Assembly: GCA_964577115.1 (NCBI GenBank)
Contig: CAZNXJ010000001.1
Coordinates: 248,001 to 312,000, forward strand
Direction of reading: 5' to 3'
DNA from: CAZNXJ01 sp964577115
GTDB taxonomy: Bacteria > Planctomycetota > Planctomycetia > Pirellulales > Pirellulaceae
Length of the DNA stretch: 64,000 bases
Shown: positions 20,364 to 31,460 of the stretch, one piece after another
How positions within the stretch are numbered: position 1 is the stretch's first letter
Layout: each line of letters begins with the position of its first letter
Notes under the pieces: model-generated
What the model was told of the DNA's origin: nothing
Seen by the model: only the letters and a program-made list of their open reading frames with translations
The model's database searches: none
Made by a program: the position numbers and the translations under genes

Positions 20364-20730
20364 GCGCGGTGCGAGGGTTCATGGCAATGCATGGTTGAAC
20401 GCGCGGGGAAGGCGGCCATGTGCCGGAAAGCGGCGGTGGAATGTCGCGGCGAACTCGGCGACCTTCCAACACCGTATCCCATGAATGCAGCAAACCATGA
20501 ACGCCGCATGCACCACGCGATGCCGGAGTTCGAAGCCGTTGCCCGGGCGACGAACCTCCTTCGAAAAAAATGCCCCCGGCGTCGTGCGAGAACTCGCTTT
20601 GCGGGCGGGTTGTTCGCCTGCTACCATAGCGGGGCGCGTTTGCCCTGCGGCAAGCCGCAATGCGGTACTTCTCGCGCGCACCCTTCTGCGGTTCTCGCGC
20701 TCGTCTGGTCGTTCAACCACAACACCAACC
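20364..20730. other. Intergenic region upstream of the ferredoxin-PII pair
   Basis: The region contains a proposed promoter at 20599-20627 and, just after the dehydrogenase, an imperfect inverted repeat built from GTTCA (20378-20382) and TGAAC (20396-20400). Open frames crossing it have poor starts and are not taken as genes. Confidence 0.35.
20599..20627 (+). promoter_or_regulatory. Putative sigma70-type promoter of the ferredoxin-PII operon
   Basis: TTGCGG (20599-20604) and TACCAT (20622-20627) are separated by 17 nt. The predicted transcript would start about 97 nt before the ferredoxin ATG. Confidence 0.4.
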
Positions 20731-21123
20731 ATGCCGATTATCAAGTTCGTCAACGAGAAACGAGAGATCGAGGTTCCGGAAGGAGCCAACCTGCGGGCGG
20801 AAGCTGTGCGCGCCGGGATTAATCTGAATCTCGGAGTGAATGGGTACGGCAGCAAGCTGAACAAGTATGTCAACTGCAAGGGCCTGGGGCTCTGCGGTAC
20901 CTGCCGCGTGCTCATCACCAAGGGCATGGAAAACACGAACCCGCTGACGCGGCGCGAATGGGTGAAGTTCCGCGTACCGATGCCGGAGCCGGTGCCATGC
21001 TGCCTGGCCTACGTCGGGCACGAAGACGAAATGCGGCTCGCCTGCATGACCAAAGTCTATGGCGACATCGAAGTCGTCAGCGGCCCGGAAATCAATCTGT
21101 TCGGCGAGAACTTTTTCAGCTAA
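20731..21123 (+). CDS. 2Fe-2S ferredoxin
   Basis: The product has 130 residues from ATG 20731. It is a beta-grasp ferredoxin: the first strands are PIIKFVNEKREIEVPEGANL and the cluster ligands are C49, C55 and C58 (CKGLGLCGTC, a C-x5-C-x2-C spacing as in adrenodoxin-type proteins) with C105 in RLACMTKVYGDIEV as the fourth. An adjacent Cys pair (C90, C91) in a loop of about 45 residues between third and fourth ligand is unusual and could be a disulfide or a regulatory site. It carries one electron in the cytoplasm; the partner is unknown. A PII-family gene follows 82 bp downstream on the same strand, which suggests a link to nitrogen or carbon status. Confidence 0.87.
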   Translation: MPIIKFVNEKREIEVPEGANLRAEAVRAGINLNLGVNGYGSKLNKYVNCKGLGLCGTCRVLITKGMENTNPLTRREWVKFRVPMPEPVPCCLAYVGHEDEMRLACMTKVYGDIEVVSGPEINLFGENFFS

Positions 21124-21205
21124 TCGGACCTGCGACGGGCGTGCGGCTTTCGCGATCGTTTCGCCGAAGTGCGCCCGACGCCGTCTGCCGGGCGCGAGTT
21201 GGTTT

Positions 21206-21565
21206 GTGAAACAGATTATCGCCATCGTACGACCGTTTCTGGCCGAAAAGGTGCTCGAGAGCCTCAAGCGCGCTCCGCTGGAAGCGTTCAGCGTCCACGA
21301 GGTGAAGGGCTTCGGGCGGCAGAAGAGCTATCTCGATCAATACGGCGACAGCGAATATTCGCTCGCCTTTCTCCCCAAAGTCGAAATTTCGCTGTGGGTC
21401 GACGACACGCGCGCGGAAGAGATTGTGCGCCGCATCGTCGAAGTCGCTCGGACCGGACGCATGGGCGACGGCAAGATTCTCGTGCTGCCGGTCGCCGACT
21501 ATGCGAGCGTGATCGATATTGACGCAGAGCCATCGGGCGAGGGGGAATCGTCCGGAGTGGGTTAA
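21206..21565 (+). CDS. PII-family signal transduction protein (GlnB-like, divergent)
   Basis: The product has 119 residues from GTG 21206; the frame is open upstream, but PII alignment starts exactly at (M)KQIIAIVRPF. The core is clear: VHEVKGFGRQKSY leading into the T-loop, then EYSLAFLPKVEISL, whose Tyr aligns with the Tyr51 uridylylation site of E. coli GlnB, and TGRMGDGKILVLPV, the B-loop with its conserved Lys. The C-loop differs: where GlnB has the two Arg that hold ATP phosphates (RVIRIR), this protein reads SVIDID after a short insertion, followed by an acidic tail. PII proteins sense ATP/ADP and 2-oxoglutarate and bind enzymes or transporters; no amtB or glnA lies near. Its last codons overlap the convergent gene by 4 bp. 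Confidence 0.86.
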   Translation: MKQIIAIVRPFLAEKVLESLKRAPLEAFSVHEVKGFGRQKSYLDQYGDSEYSLAFLPKVEISLWVDDTRAEEIVRRIVEVARTGRMGDGKILVLPVADYASVIDIDAEPSGEGESSGVG

Positions 21566-22776
21566 GTCGGGCGAGCGATCTCGCCGGTGCGCAGCGACTG
21601 GTTGGCCAGGTGCGCGGCGGCTGCCGAACGGACACCCTCTTCGGCCGGGCAGGAGGGGTTCTCGCGCGAGCGAATCGCTCGGATCCAATCGCTCAGGTGA
21701 TAGAGTTCCCCGTCGACCAGCTCAAAGAAGTCCGACCCCCGCTCTTCTTTGCCTTCGATGCGGTCGCGGCGAGCGACCTGACTGCCGCGCTGCGGGTGAA
21801 TTTCATACCGCCCACGATCGCAATAGATCGTGGCTTCGGTCCCCATCAGTTCGATCATCGCCCGTTCGTGATGGTTCACGAACGTGCCTTCGAAATGGAC
21901 TTGAAGCTTCTCCCGCGGGTAGCTCAGCAGCGTCTGCACAGTATCGGGCGTTTCCCATAAGCCCTCGGTCGCGAAGTGGTCGCCGATACTGGCCGCTGAC
22001 GCCGGCTCGCTCATTCCCAGCATCCAGTAGGCGGTATCGATCCAGTGGACCATCAAGTCTGTGAAGATGCCGCCGCCGAAATCCCAGAACCAGCGCCAAT
22101 TGCGGAAACGGTATTCGTCGAATGGCTGATCTGGCGCGTTGCCGAGGAACTGCTTCCATCGCACGCTGTTCGGATCGATCCCGTAGGAGGGCCGGTTCCA
22201 GCGCTGGTGGTTACGGTTCCATGTCATGCGCACTTTGTGGATGGTGCCGAGCTGTCCGGAGCGGATGATTTCCCGCGCCTCGATCAGGTGGGGCATGCTC
22301 CGCTGCTGCGTGCCGACTTGGACGATCCGGCGGTGCCGATTCTGTGCCTCGATGACACGCTCGCCTTCCTCGATGGAATGTGTGAGCGGCTTTTCGACAT
22401 AGACGTCCTTGCCGGCCCCGCAGGCGTCGACCGTCATGGGCACGTGCCAATGGTCCGGGCTGCCGATCACAACCGCATCGATGTCGCTGCGTTCGAGTAA
22501 TCGGCGATAGTCGGTTTCACGGATCGCTTGCCGGTCGGCCAAACGGGCTCCGGCGGCGAGTGCCTGGTCCCACACGTCACAAACGGCAACGATGCGGACG
22601 TTGGGAATCTTGGCGAGCCGCTGCATCAGCGCCTGGCAGCGGCCGCCGGTCCCGATACACGCGATGGCAAGGGTGTCGTTCGCCGCATAGCCCGCGGTTG
22701 TTTCCAAGGCGCTGGAGGCAGCAGCGAGAGCGGCGGAGTGCTGAAGAAAGCGCCTGCGCGAGAAGGGGAGTGACAT
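21562..22776 (-). CDS. Gfo/Idh/MocA family oxidoreductase, Tat-exported
   Basis: The product has 404 residues. A twin-arginine signal (FSRRRFLQHSAALAAASSAL) precedes the Rossmann domain (LAIACIGTGGRCQALMQRLA), with VRIVAVCDVWD, SPDHWHVPMTVDA and a canonical VEKPLTH. The substrate domain contains RNWRWFWDFGGGIFTDLMVH, where the conserved Asp and His of the family active site are expected. The exported location and sequence type match planctomycete enzymes thought to act on sugars bound or imported into the periplasm. It is followed on the same strand by nothing, and its upstream neighbour is DUF1501 at 22857, 80 bp away, so the two may form an operon. The substrate is unknown. Confidence 0.9.
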   Translation of the reverse strand: MSLPFSRRRFLQHSAALAAASSALETTAGYAANDTLAIACIGTGGRCQALMQRLAKIPNVRIVAVCDVWDQALAAGARLADRQAIRETDYRRLLERSDIDAVVIGSPDHWHVPMTVDACGAGKDVYVEKPLTHSIEEGERVIEAQNRHRRIVQVGTQQRSMPHLIEAREIIRSGQLGTIHKVRMTWNRNHQRWNRPSYGIDPNSVRWKQFLGNAPDQPFDEYRFRNWRWFWDFGGGIFTDLMVHWIDTAYWMLGMSEPASAASIGDHFATEGLWETPDTVQTLLSYPREKLQVHFEGTFVNHHERAMIELMGTEATIYCDRGRYEIHPQRGSQVARRDRIEGKEERGSDFFELVDGELYHLSDWIRAIRSRENPSCPAEEGVRSAAAAHLANQSLRTGEIARPT

Positions 22777-22856
22777 GGGCAGGGACCCTCATGCGGACGT
22801 GAGTCGATCGAATGGTTGCGCCCAGCCTACCGCTGCGTTGGAATGGATCCGGCGGT

Positions 22857-24269
22857 CTAAAGCACGGCCTCAATGGGTCGGCCTTTCGTGATGGGCATGG
22901 GGCGACCCTGGCGGTCGTGGATCATGGTTTCCGGCGAGTAGCCCAAACAATGGAAGATCGTGGCCGTGATATCCTGCGGCTCGACGCGGCCTTCCTTCGG
23001 GTAGCTGCCCGTGCGGTCCGACGCGCCGTACACACGGCCGCCTTGGATGCCTCCGCCGGCCAGCGCGACCGAGAAGACGTGGCCCCAGTGATCGCGGCCG
23101 GCGCGCGCGTTGAAGTGCGGAGTGCGCCCGAACTCGCCCATCCACACGACGAGCGTCTCGTCGAGCATCCCGCGGTCGCGAAGATCTTCGAGGAGCGCCG
23201 AGTAGGCCAGGTCCATCGGCGGCATCAGCGCCTCCTTCATCCGTTCGTTGTGCTTCGCGTGCGTATCCCACGCCGGCGCTTCGTTCGAATCGCTTTCCCA
23301 CCGCGTCCAGTTGACCTGCACGAGCGACACCCCGGCTTCGACGAGCCGCCGCGCGAGCAGCACGCTTTGGCCGAATCGGTTGCGCCCGTACCGTTCGCGC
23401 ACCTCCGCCGGTTCGCGGTCCAGCTCAAACGCCTGCCGGGCGGCGGGCGAGCTGACTAGCTCAAAGCCTTTCTGACGCAGGCCGTCCCACCGCTCGATAG
23501 CCCGGCTGTGGGCGAGTACGCCCAATTGCCGATTGACACTTTCGAACAGCGTACGGCGACGATCGAAACGCAAGACGGGTACGTCATTGGGTAGCCCGAT
23601 GTCGGGCGGCTGAAAATCGGGAGCGTTCGGGTCGCACGTCATCAGCCAAGGATCCGCGCTGCTGCCGAGCCACCCGGCATCTTGTCCGGGCCAGACGATT
23701 CGGCCGGTGTTCCAGATTTCTTCCGGCAGGCGCACCGAGCCGGGGAGCTGACCGCCGTCACCCCGCAAATGACGCACGACCGCGGCGACGCTCGGCCAGT
23801 CATTCGGCGGGCCCGGTGTCGCGTTCTCCATGTTCTTGGGCGTGTGCGGGTATCCGGTCAGCAGCCAGTAGCCGCTCGACGAATGCGCATTGTCATCCGT
23901 CGAGACGGCGCGCAGCACGGCGATGTCCTGCGTGTTCCGCGCGGTCAGCGGCATCAGTTCGCCGACGGTCAGCCCAGGTGTGGCCGAGCGGATTGTGCCG
24001 AAGACGCCACGCACCTCTTCGGGGGCCTCGGGTTTGGGATCCCAGGTTTCATGCTGCGGGGGACCGCCGAGCAGAAACAGGATGATGACCGATTTGGCCT
24101 TGCCGAACCCAGCCAGCCCGTTCGTAGCGGCTTGCGCTGTTTGCTGATTGCGCGCGCCGAGCAGCTGGGAGAGCGATAGTCCCATGGCGCTCAAGCCGCC
24201 GACGCGCAGCCATTCGCGACGGCTGATCCCATCGCAGAGTCGCAGTGGTTGGTCGTATAGTGAGAACAT
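22857..24269 (-). CDS. DUF1501 family Tat-exported protein (PPQHE subtype)
   Basis: The product has 471 residues from ATG 24269; the open frame continues to 24437 but would bury the signal. The Tat signal is ISRREWLRVGGLSAMGLSLS. The core motif reads LLGGPPQHETWDPKP (67-81): Ser and Asp of the more usual GGPSHxD are Pro and Glu here, which I recall as a recognised DUF1501 subtype. Other landmarks are EAGVSLVQVNWTRWESDSNE, WMGEFGRTPHFNARAGRDHW and VFSVALAGGGIQGGRVYGAS. It lies upstream of a Gfo/Idh/MocA gene in the same direction and has no cytochrome-like neighbour. Whether the altered motif changes the metal centre is an open question. Confidence 0.9.
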   Translation of the reverse strand: MFSLYDQPLRLCDGISRREWLRVGGLSAMGLSLSQLLGARNQQTAQAATNGLAGFGKAKSVIILFLLGGPPQHETWDPKPEAPEEVRGVFGTIRSATPGLTVGELMPLTARNTQDIAVLRAVSTDDNAHSSSGYWLLTGYPHTPKNMENATPGPPNDWPSVAAVVRHLRGDGGQLPGSVRLPEEIWNTGRIVWPGQDAGWLGSSADPWLMTCDPNAPDFQPPDIGLPNDVPVLRFDRRRTLFESVNRQLGVLAHSRAIERWDGLRQKGFELVSSPAARQAFELDREPAEVRERYGRNRFGQSVLLARRLVEAGVSLVQVNWTRWESDSNEAPAWDTHAKHNERMKEALMPPMDLAYSALLEDLRDRGMLDETLVVWMGEFGRTPHFNARAGRDHWGHVFSVALAGGGIQGGRVYGASDRTGSYPKEGRVEPQDITATIFHCLGYSPETMIHDRQGRPMPITKGRPIEAVL

Positions 24270-24418
24270 GCGTGTCCTCGTGGGCGTGAAGCACGGCGCA
24301 GGGCTGCTATTATCGGTGATGGGCCGAGTGGCCGCAACGTTGAAGCCGCGGTGGCGCCTGCCCGTTCGGACTATCTGGCGGCTCGGCCGAGCCAACGCAC
24401 CGAAGGACGAGTAGCTCC

Positions 24419-25660
24419 ATGGATCTCTGGGTGACATTCCGCATCGCGCTGCGGGCGCTCGCGAAGAATAAAATGCGCGCCGGGCTCACGATCCTCGGCG
24501 TCGTCATCGGCATCGCCGCGGTCACGACCATGGTGTCCATCGGTCAAAGCGCAAGCCAGCTGGTGCAAAATCAGTTTCAGGCGCTCGGAACAAATATCAT
24601 CGTCGTGTTCCCGGGCAGCCGCCGCGTCGGCGGCGTCCGCGAGCGGCAAACGACGGCACTAACGGCCCAAGACGCCGAAGCAATCGGCGAGGAGTGTCCG
24701 TCCGTACTCGCCAGCTCGGCCATCGTCGGCACCGCGGGCCATGCGATCTACGGAAATGCGAACTGGACACCCAAGGAAATCCTTGGCGTCGGGCCGGACT
24801 ATCTCGTCGTGCGCAATTGGCCGATCCGCTACGGGGGCTTCTTCACGCAGCGCGATGTCGAGTCTGCCGCAAAAGTCTGCGTCATCGGGCATACGCTGGT
24901 TGCGCGGTTGTTTCAGACCCAAGACCCGATCGATCAGACGATACGAGTACGAAATATCCCGCTGCGCGTCATCGGGGTGCTCGAAAAGAAAGGAGCAAAT
25001 ATCGTTGGCGACGACCAGGACGACATCCTGCTGATGCCCTACACGACGCTTCGCAAACGACTCGAAGGCTCCAACTTCGACGACGTGCATGCGATCCTCG
25101 TGTCAGCGCGCTCGGTCCAGCAAATGTCCGATGCGCAGAATGAAATCACGAACCTACTGCGCGACCGTCACCGTATCGGGCTCGATGAAGAACTTGATTT
25201 TCAGGTTCAGAACACGACAGAGATCGCGAATGTCTTTGCAATTATTACAGGCACAATGACCGCCATGCTGGCCGCGATCGCCGGCATCTCGCTGATCGTG
25301 GGCGGGGTGGGCATCATGAACATCATGCTGGTGTCGGTCACCGAGCGGACTCGCGAGATCGGAATTCGCATGGCGGTGGGGGCTCGTTCGACGGATATCC
25401 TGCGCCAATTTCTGGTCGAATCGATTCTGCTCTCCAGCATCGGCGGCCTGATCGGCTGCGCACTGGGCTTTGCGGCCTCGACGGGCGTAACCATCGTGAT
25501 CAACTCGTTCATGACAGGCGCCAAATGGCCCATCGTCGTATCGTTGCCCGCCGCCCTCGTCGCGCTGCTGTTTTCCAGCGCCGTCGGCGTGTTCTTCGGC
25601 TACTATCCCGCGCGCAAAGCAAGTCGTCTCGACCCCATCGATGCATTGCGCTACGAGTAG
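24419..25660 (+). CDS. ABC transporter permease, MacB/FtsX type
   Basis: The product has 413 residues. The first transmembrane helix is at about 20-42 (MRAGLTILGVVIGIAAVTTM), followed by a MacB-like periplasmic core domain of about 230 residues and three C-terminal helices in an FtsX domain, with the family signatures GISLIVGGVGIMNIMLVSVT, TREIGIRMAVGARSTDILRQ and the closing RKASRLDPIDALRYE. In MacB systems this subunit transmits force from ATP hydrolysis to move lipoproteins, peptides or drugs across the envelope. No ATPase or membrane-fusion gene is adjacent in this window, so it must work with a partner encoded elsewhere. The start codon has no obvious ribosome-binding site. An inverted repeat at 25696 follows. 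Confidence 0.9.
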   Translation: MDLWVTFRIALRALAKNKMRAGLTILGVVIGIAAVTTMVSIGQSASQLVQNQFQALGTNIIVVFPGSRRVGGVRERQTTALTAQDAEAIGEECPSVLASSAIVGTAGHAIYGNANWTPKEILGVGPDYLVVRNWPIRYGGFFTQRDVESAAKVCVIGHTLVARLFQTQDPIDQTIRVRNIPLRVIGVLEKKGANIVGDDQDDILLMPYTTLRKRLEGSNFDDVHAILVSARSVQQMSDAQNEITNLLRDRHRIGLDEELDFQVQNTTEIANVFAIITGTMTAMLAAIAGISLIVGGVGIMNIMLVSVTERTREIGIRMAVGARSTDILRQFLVESILLSSIGGLIGCALGFAASTGVTIVINSFMTGAKWPIVVSLPAALVALLFSSAVGVFFGYYPARKASRLDPIDALRYE

Positions 25661-26580
25661 TTGAAGAGAAGGGAGGGAAGGATGACGGCGGAAAAGGAGG
25701 AAGTGGGGACGGCGTTCGCCGAAACGCGGTCACTTCCTCCCTTTCCCGTCGCGGTCAATTCCTCAGCAGCCTATCCCACTCGCGACGCTGAGACATCCGC
25801 CAAACAACTTGTCGTCGCCGTGATTCGATGACGCTGCATGTGGAACTTTCGCGCGAGCGTCGCACGCATTGCGCAACATGCACGTTCGAATACGCTCGCG
25901 GGCGACCGGGGTCGTCGAGCACATATACCGGGATGACCGGGACGGTCGTGCTCGACGGAGCAGGGTGGTCGAGCCACTTCACCGCGGGCGTGCTCCTTGC
26001 CGGTTGGCGCTGGCGCGATGTCTGTAACCAGGCCACCCATCGTCCCACTCTCGCCGCGAGATTTTTCCAAGGAATGTTCATTGCTGTAACAACGAGGCCC
26101 CCGACCACAAACAAGGCCCAGCGAACACTGTGGTGATCCATCACACCGTCTCTCAAGCGTTACGAATACTCGATACGAGTTCTCCCGCTCGGAACTTCGC
26201 AGGCGCTAAGCATCCCGACTCAGGCCGCCCGCTCTGCTTTGCGATCCGCATGCCAATAACCGCCGAGCGGACCGATACCGAAGGGCGGACGCCGGACGAT
26301 TTGTCGTAGGGGTTGAGCTGAACGGGAGTTTCGTCGTTCGAGAAAATTTGAGTCTGGATGAGGCGGAGGCTCGTGCGATGCGCCTTGAGAAAAGATTTAC
26401 AAATTGCTTGTGCAAAAGGGGAACGAAGAGACGGATGAAGCATGGAAATGGAAAAAAGGGAAGATGCTTCGCCTTCTCTCACCCCTGCGCGTGGCGGGGG
26501 CCCCTCGATTGGGACATAATCGTTTGTCGCTGGGGGTGACTCCCTCGAGGCTTCGATTCCACCAACCCGCGAAAGGCACG
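25661..26580. other. Long intergenic region, 920 bp
   Basis: This is the longest stretch without a confident gene. It holds a polypurine segment and a 45-bp inverted repeat (25696-25740), a short palindrome ACTCGATACGAGT (26168-26180), and another purine-rich segment near 26440-26465. On the minus strand a frame from ATG 26141 to 25755 would encode about 128 residues, with a possible membrane helix (WALFVVGGLVVTAMNIPW) followed by an Arg-rich tail; its start is poor and composition is not convincing, so I do not call it a gene. A CATAAT box at 26515-26520 may be part of the promoter for the gene at 26581. Confidence 0.4.
25696..25740. repeat. 45-bp inverted repeat, terminator-like or REP-like
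   Basis: GGAGGAAGTG (25696-25705) pairs perfectly with CACTTCCTCC (25731-25740); the 25-nt interior contains a nested GGCG-TTC-GCC hairpin. It starts 36 bp after the permease stop. It may terminate that transcript, although the nested palindromic design also resembles repetitive extragenic palindromes. Confidence 0.5.
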
Positions 26581-29607
<3,027 letters not shown>

Positions 29608-29627
29608 ATGCCCGCTCGGCAGATTTC

Positions 29628-31139
29628 ATGACAAGCAATCGGAACTCCAAATTGCTCAAGAAGACTCGCACCATGGCAAGCGCACCCGTGTCGCGCCGTG
29701 AATTTCTCTGGCACTTTGGCGGAGGCCTGGGGGGAATTGCGCTGGCCGCGATGCTCGCGCAGGAAAAACTACTGGCTGCGCCGGATTCTGGCGAACCGAC
29801 CGTGGTCCATCATGCGCCGCGCGCGAAGCGCGTCGTGCAGCTGTTTATGGCGGGTGGAGCGAGCCCGATCGATACGTTCGACTACAAACCGATGCTCGAA
29901 AAGGTTCACGGGAAGCCGTCGGACTTCGGCGAGCCGGTGGAGGCGTTCCAAGATGGGCTTGGGCCCTGGATGAAGTCGCCGTTTGCGTTTCGCCAATACG
30001 GCGAGTGCGGCAAGTACCTGAGCGACGTCGTCGCGGACCTCGGCGCATGCGTGGATGAAATTGCCTTCATTCACAACATGGTAGGGAAGACCGGAGTTCA
30101 TAGTGCGGCGACGTACCTGCAGACGACCGGCTTCCAAACGCCCGGATTTCCCGGCGCCGGCTGTTGGGTCAGCTACGCGCTGGGCAGCATGAACGAGAAC
30201 CTTCCGACGTTTGTCGTCCTACCCGACCATCGCGGCTTTGCCTCGAATGGACCCAAAAACTGGGACTCGGCCTTCCTGCCGGCCGCTCATCAAGGCACGG
30301 CCATCTTTCCCGGCCGTCCGCAGCCGATCGCCGACTTGTTCCCGGCCGAAAATGATTTTCTAACGCCGGCCAGCGAGGCCGAAGGGCTGCGGTTGCTCGG
30401 CGAGCTCAATCGTGAACACGCGGAACAGCGCGAGGGAGATTCGCGTCTGGAAGCGCGGATCCGCACGTACGAACTGGCCGCCCGCATGCAGCTCGCGGCG
30501 CCCGAAGCGCTCGACATCGCGGACGAACCGGCCCACATTTTAAAGCTGTACGGGCTCGATCACGGTCAATCATCGTTTCCGAGCGAAATCAATCCGATCG
30601 AAGAGACCGAGTACTTCGGCCGCAAGTGCCTGGTCGCTCGCCGGCTGCTTGAACGCGGTGTGCGCTTTGTCCAGATCTGGTCTGGCAATGACAATGGCTT
30701 CCCGCGCCGGAACTGGGATTCGCATGAGGACATCGAGCGAGACCATGGACCGCTGGCCCGAGGCATGGCGCGTGGCGCCGCGGCGCTGATCCAGGACCTG
30801 CGCCAACGGGGGATGCTCGACGACACGCTGATTCTCTGGACGACCGAGTTCGGGCGTATGCCGTCGACGCAAGGGAATAAAGGACGCGACCACAACCCGT
30901 ACTGCTTCACCAACTGGCTGTGCGGTGGAGGGATCCGCGGCGGTGTCAGCTACGGGCCGAGCGACGAATGGGGCTACAAGCCGCTCGATCGCTCGAACCC
31001 CACGCAGGTCTATGACGTCCATGCCACCATGCTGCACCTACTGGGCCTCGATCATACGCGCCTGACCGTGCGCCATAACGGCATCGATCGGCGTCTGACC
31101 GATGTGCATGGTCACGTCATCCACGAGATCCTCGCCTAG
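29628..31139 (+). CDS. DUF1501 family Tat-exported protein
   Basis: The product has 503 residues from ATG 29628 or 488 from ATG 29673; neither has a clear ribosome-binding site, and both keep the Tat signal (VSRREFLWHFGGGLGGIALA). The core motif is FMAGGASPIDTFDYKP, in which Pro of GGPS is Ala. A long insertion (QSSFPSEINPIEETEYFGRK) precedes the RGVRFVQIWSGNDNGFP block; then come TTEFGRMPSTQGNKGRDHNP and NWLCGGGIRGGVSYGPSDEW. It begins 20 bp after the discoidin-containing cytochrome-like gene, so the two are cotranscribed and probably coupled in translation. It is likely an extracytoplasmic hydrolase acting on the same polymer; the reaction is unknown. Confidence 0.9.
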   Translation: MTSNRNSKLLKKTRTMASAPVSRREFLWHFGGGLGGIALAAMLAQEKLLAAPDSGEPTVVHHAPRAKRVVQLFMAGGASPIDTFDYKPMLEKVHGKPSDFGEPVEAFQDGLGPWMKSPFAFRQYGECGKYLSDVVADLGACVDEIAFIHNMVGKTGVHSAATYLQTTGFQTPGFPGAGCWVSYALGSMNENLPTFVVLPDHRGFASNGPKNWDSAFLPAAHQGTAIFPGRPQPIADLFPAENDFLTPASEAEGLRLLGELNREHAEQREGDSRLEARIRTYELAARMQLAAPEALDIADEPAHILKLYGLDHGQSSFPSEINPIEETEYFGRKCLVARRLLERGVRFVQIWSGNDNGFPRRNWDSHEDIERDHGPLARGMARGAAALIQDLRQRGMLDDTLILWTTEFGRMPSTQGNKGRDHNPYCFTNWLCGGGIRGGVSYGPSDEWGYKPLDRSNPTQVYDVHATMLHLLGLDHTRLTVRHNGIDRRLTDVHGHVIHEILA

Positions 31140-31460
31140 GCCGCGAGCTGCGCGGCGTTGCTGTTCACCGCGCATGGGCGTTTGAGATCCACGTCCGTTT
31201 CTATAGCGTTCGCATATCTGCCTTGGCCAGTGAAGGGCCGAACTCAGGGACTTCAAGTTTGCGCGCAACGGGCCAACGGGCCGTCCCATTCCACCGCACT
31301 CCGTCCATCGAGAATCGCCTGCTCTTCTAAAGCCAAACCCAAACCGAAATCCTCAACAACCGGAATCGTTGACTTGGTGCTCAAAACCACCGAAAGTAGT
31401 AAGTCCTGAGCCGTTCTGCGCTCGGTCCCACCCGCGTCGTCCTGCCCGACGGTTGCTCGC
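31140..31460. other. Intergenic region
   Basis: A direct repeat of AACGGGCC occurs twice in a row near 31267-31283, and a TTGACT (31369-31374) could be a -35 box, but no -10 with correct spacing follows. Short frames on both strands show no recognisable domain. No RNA gene was seen. Confidence 0.35.

Noticed and set aside
25755..26141. Possible small membrane protein on the minus strand in the 920-bp gap
   Set aside because: One hydrophobic segment is present, but the start lacks a ribosome-binding site and the remaining sequence is Arg/Ser-rich and without conservation that I can recognise.
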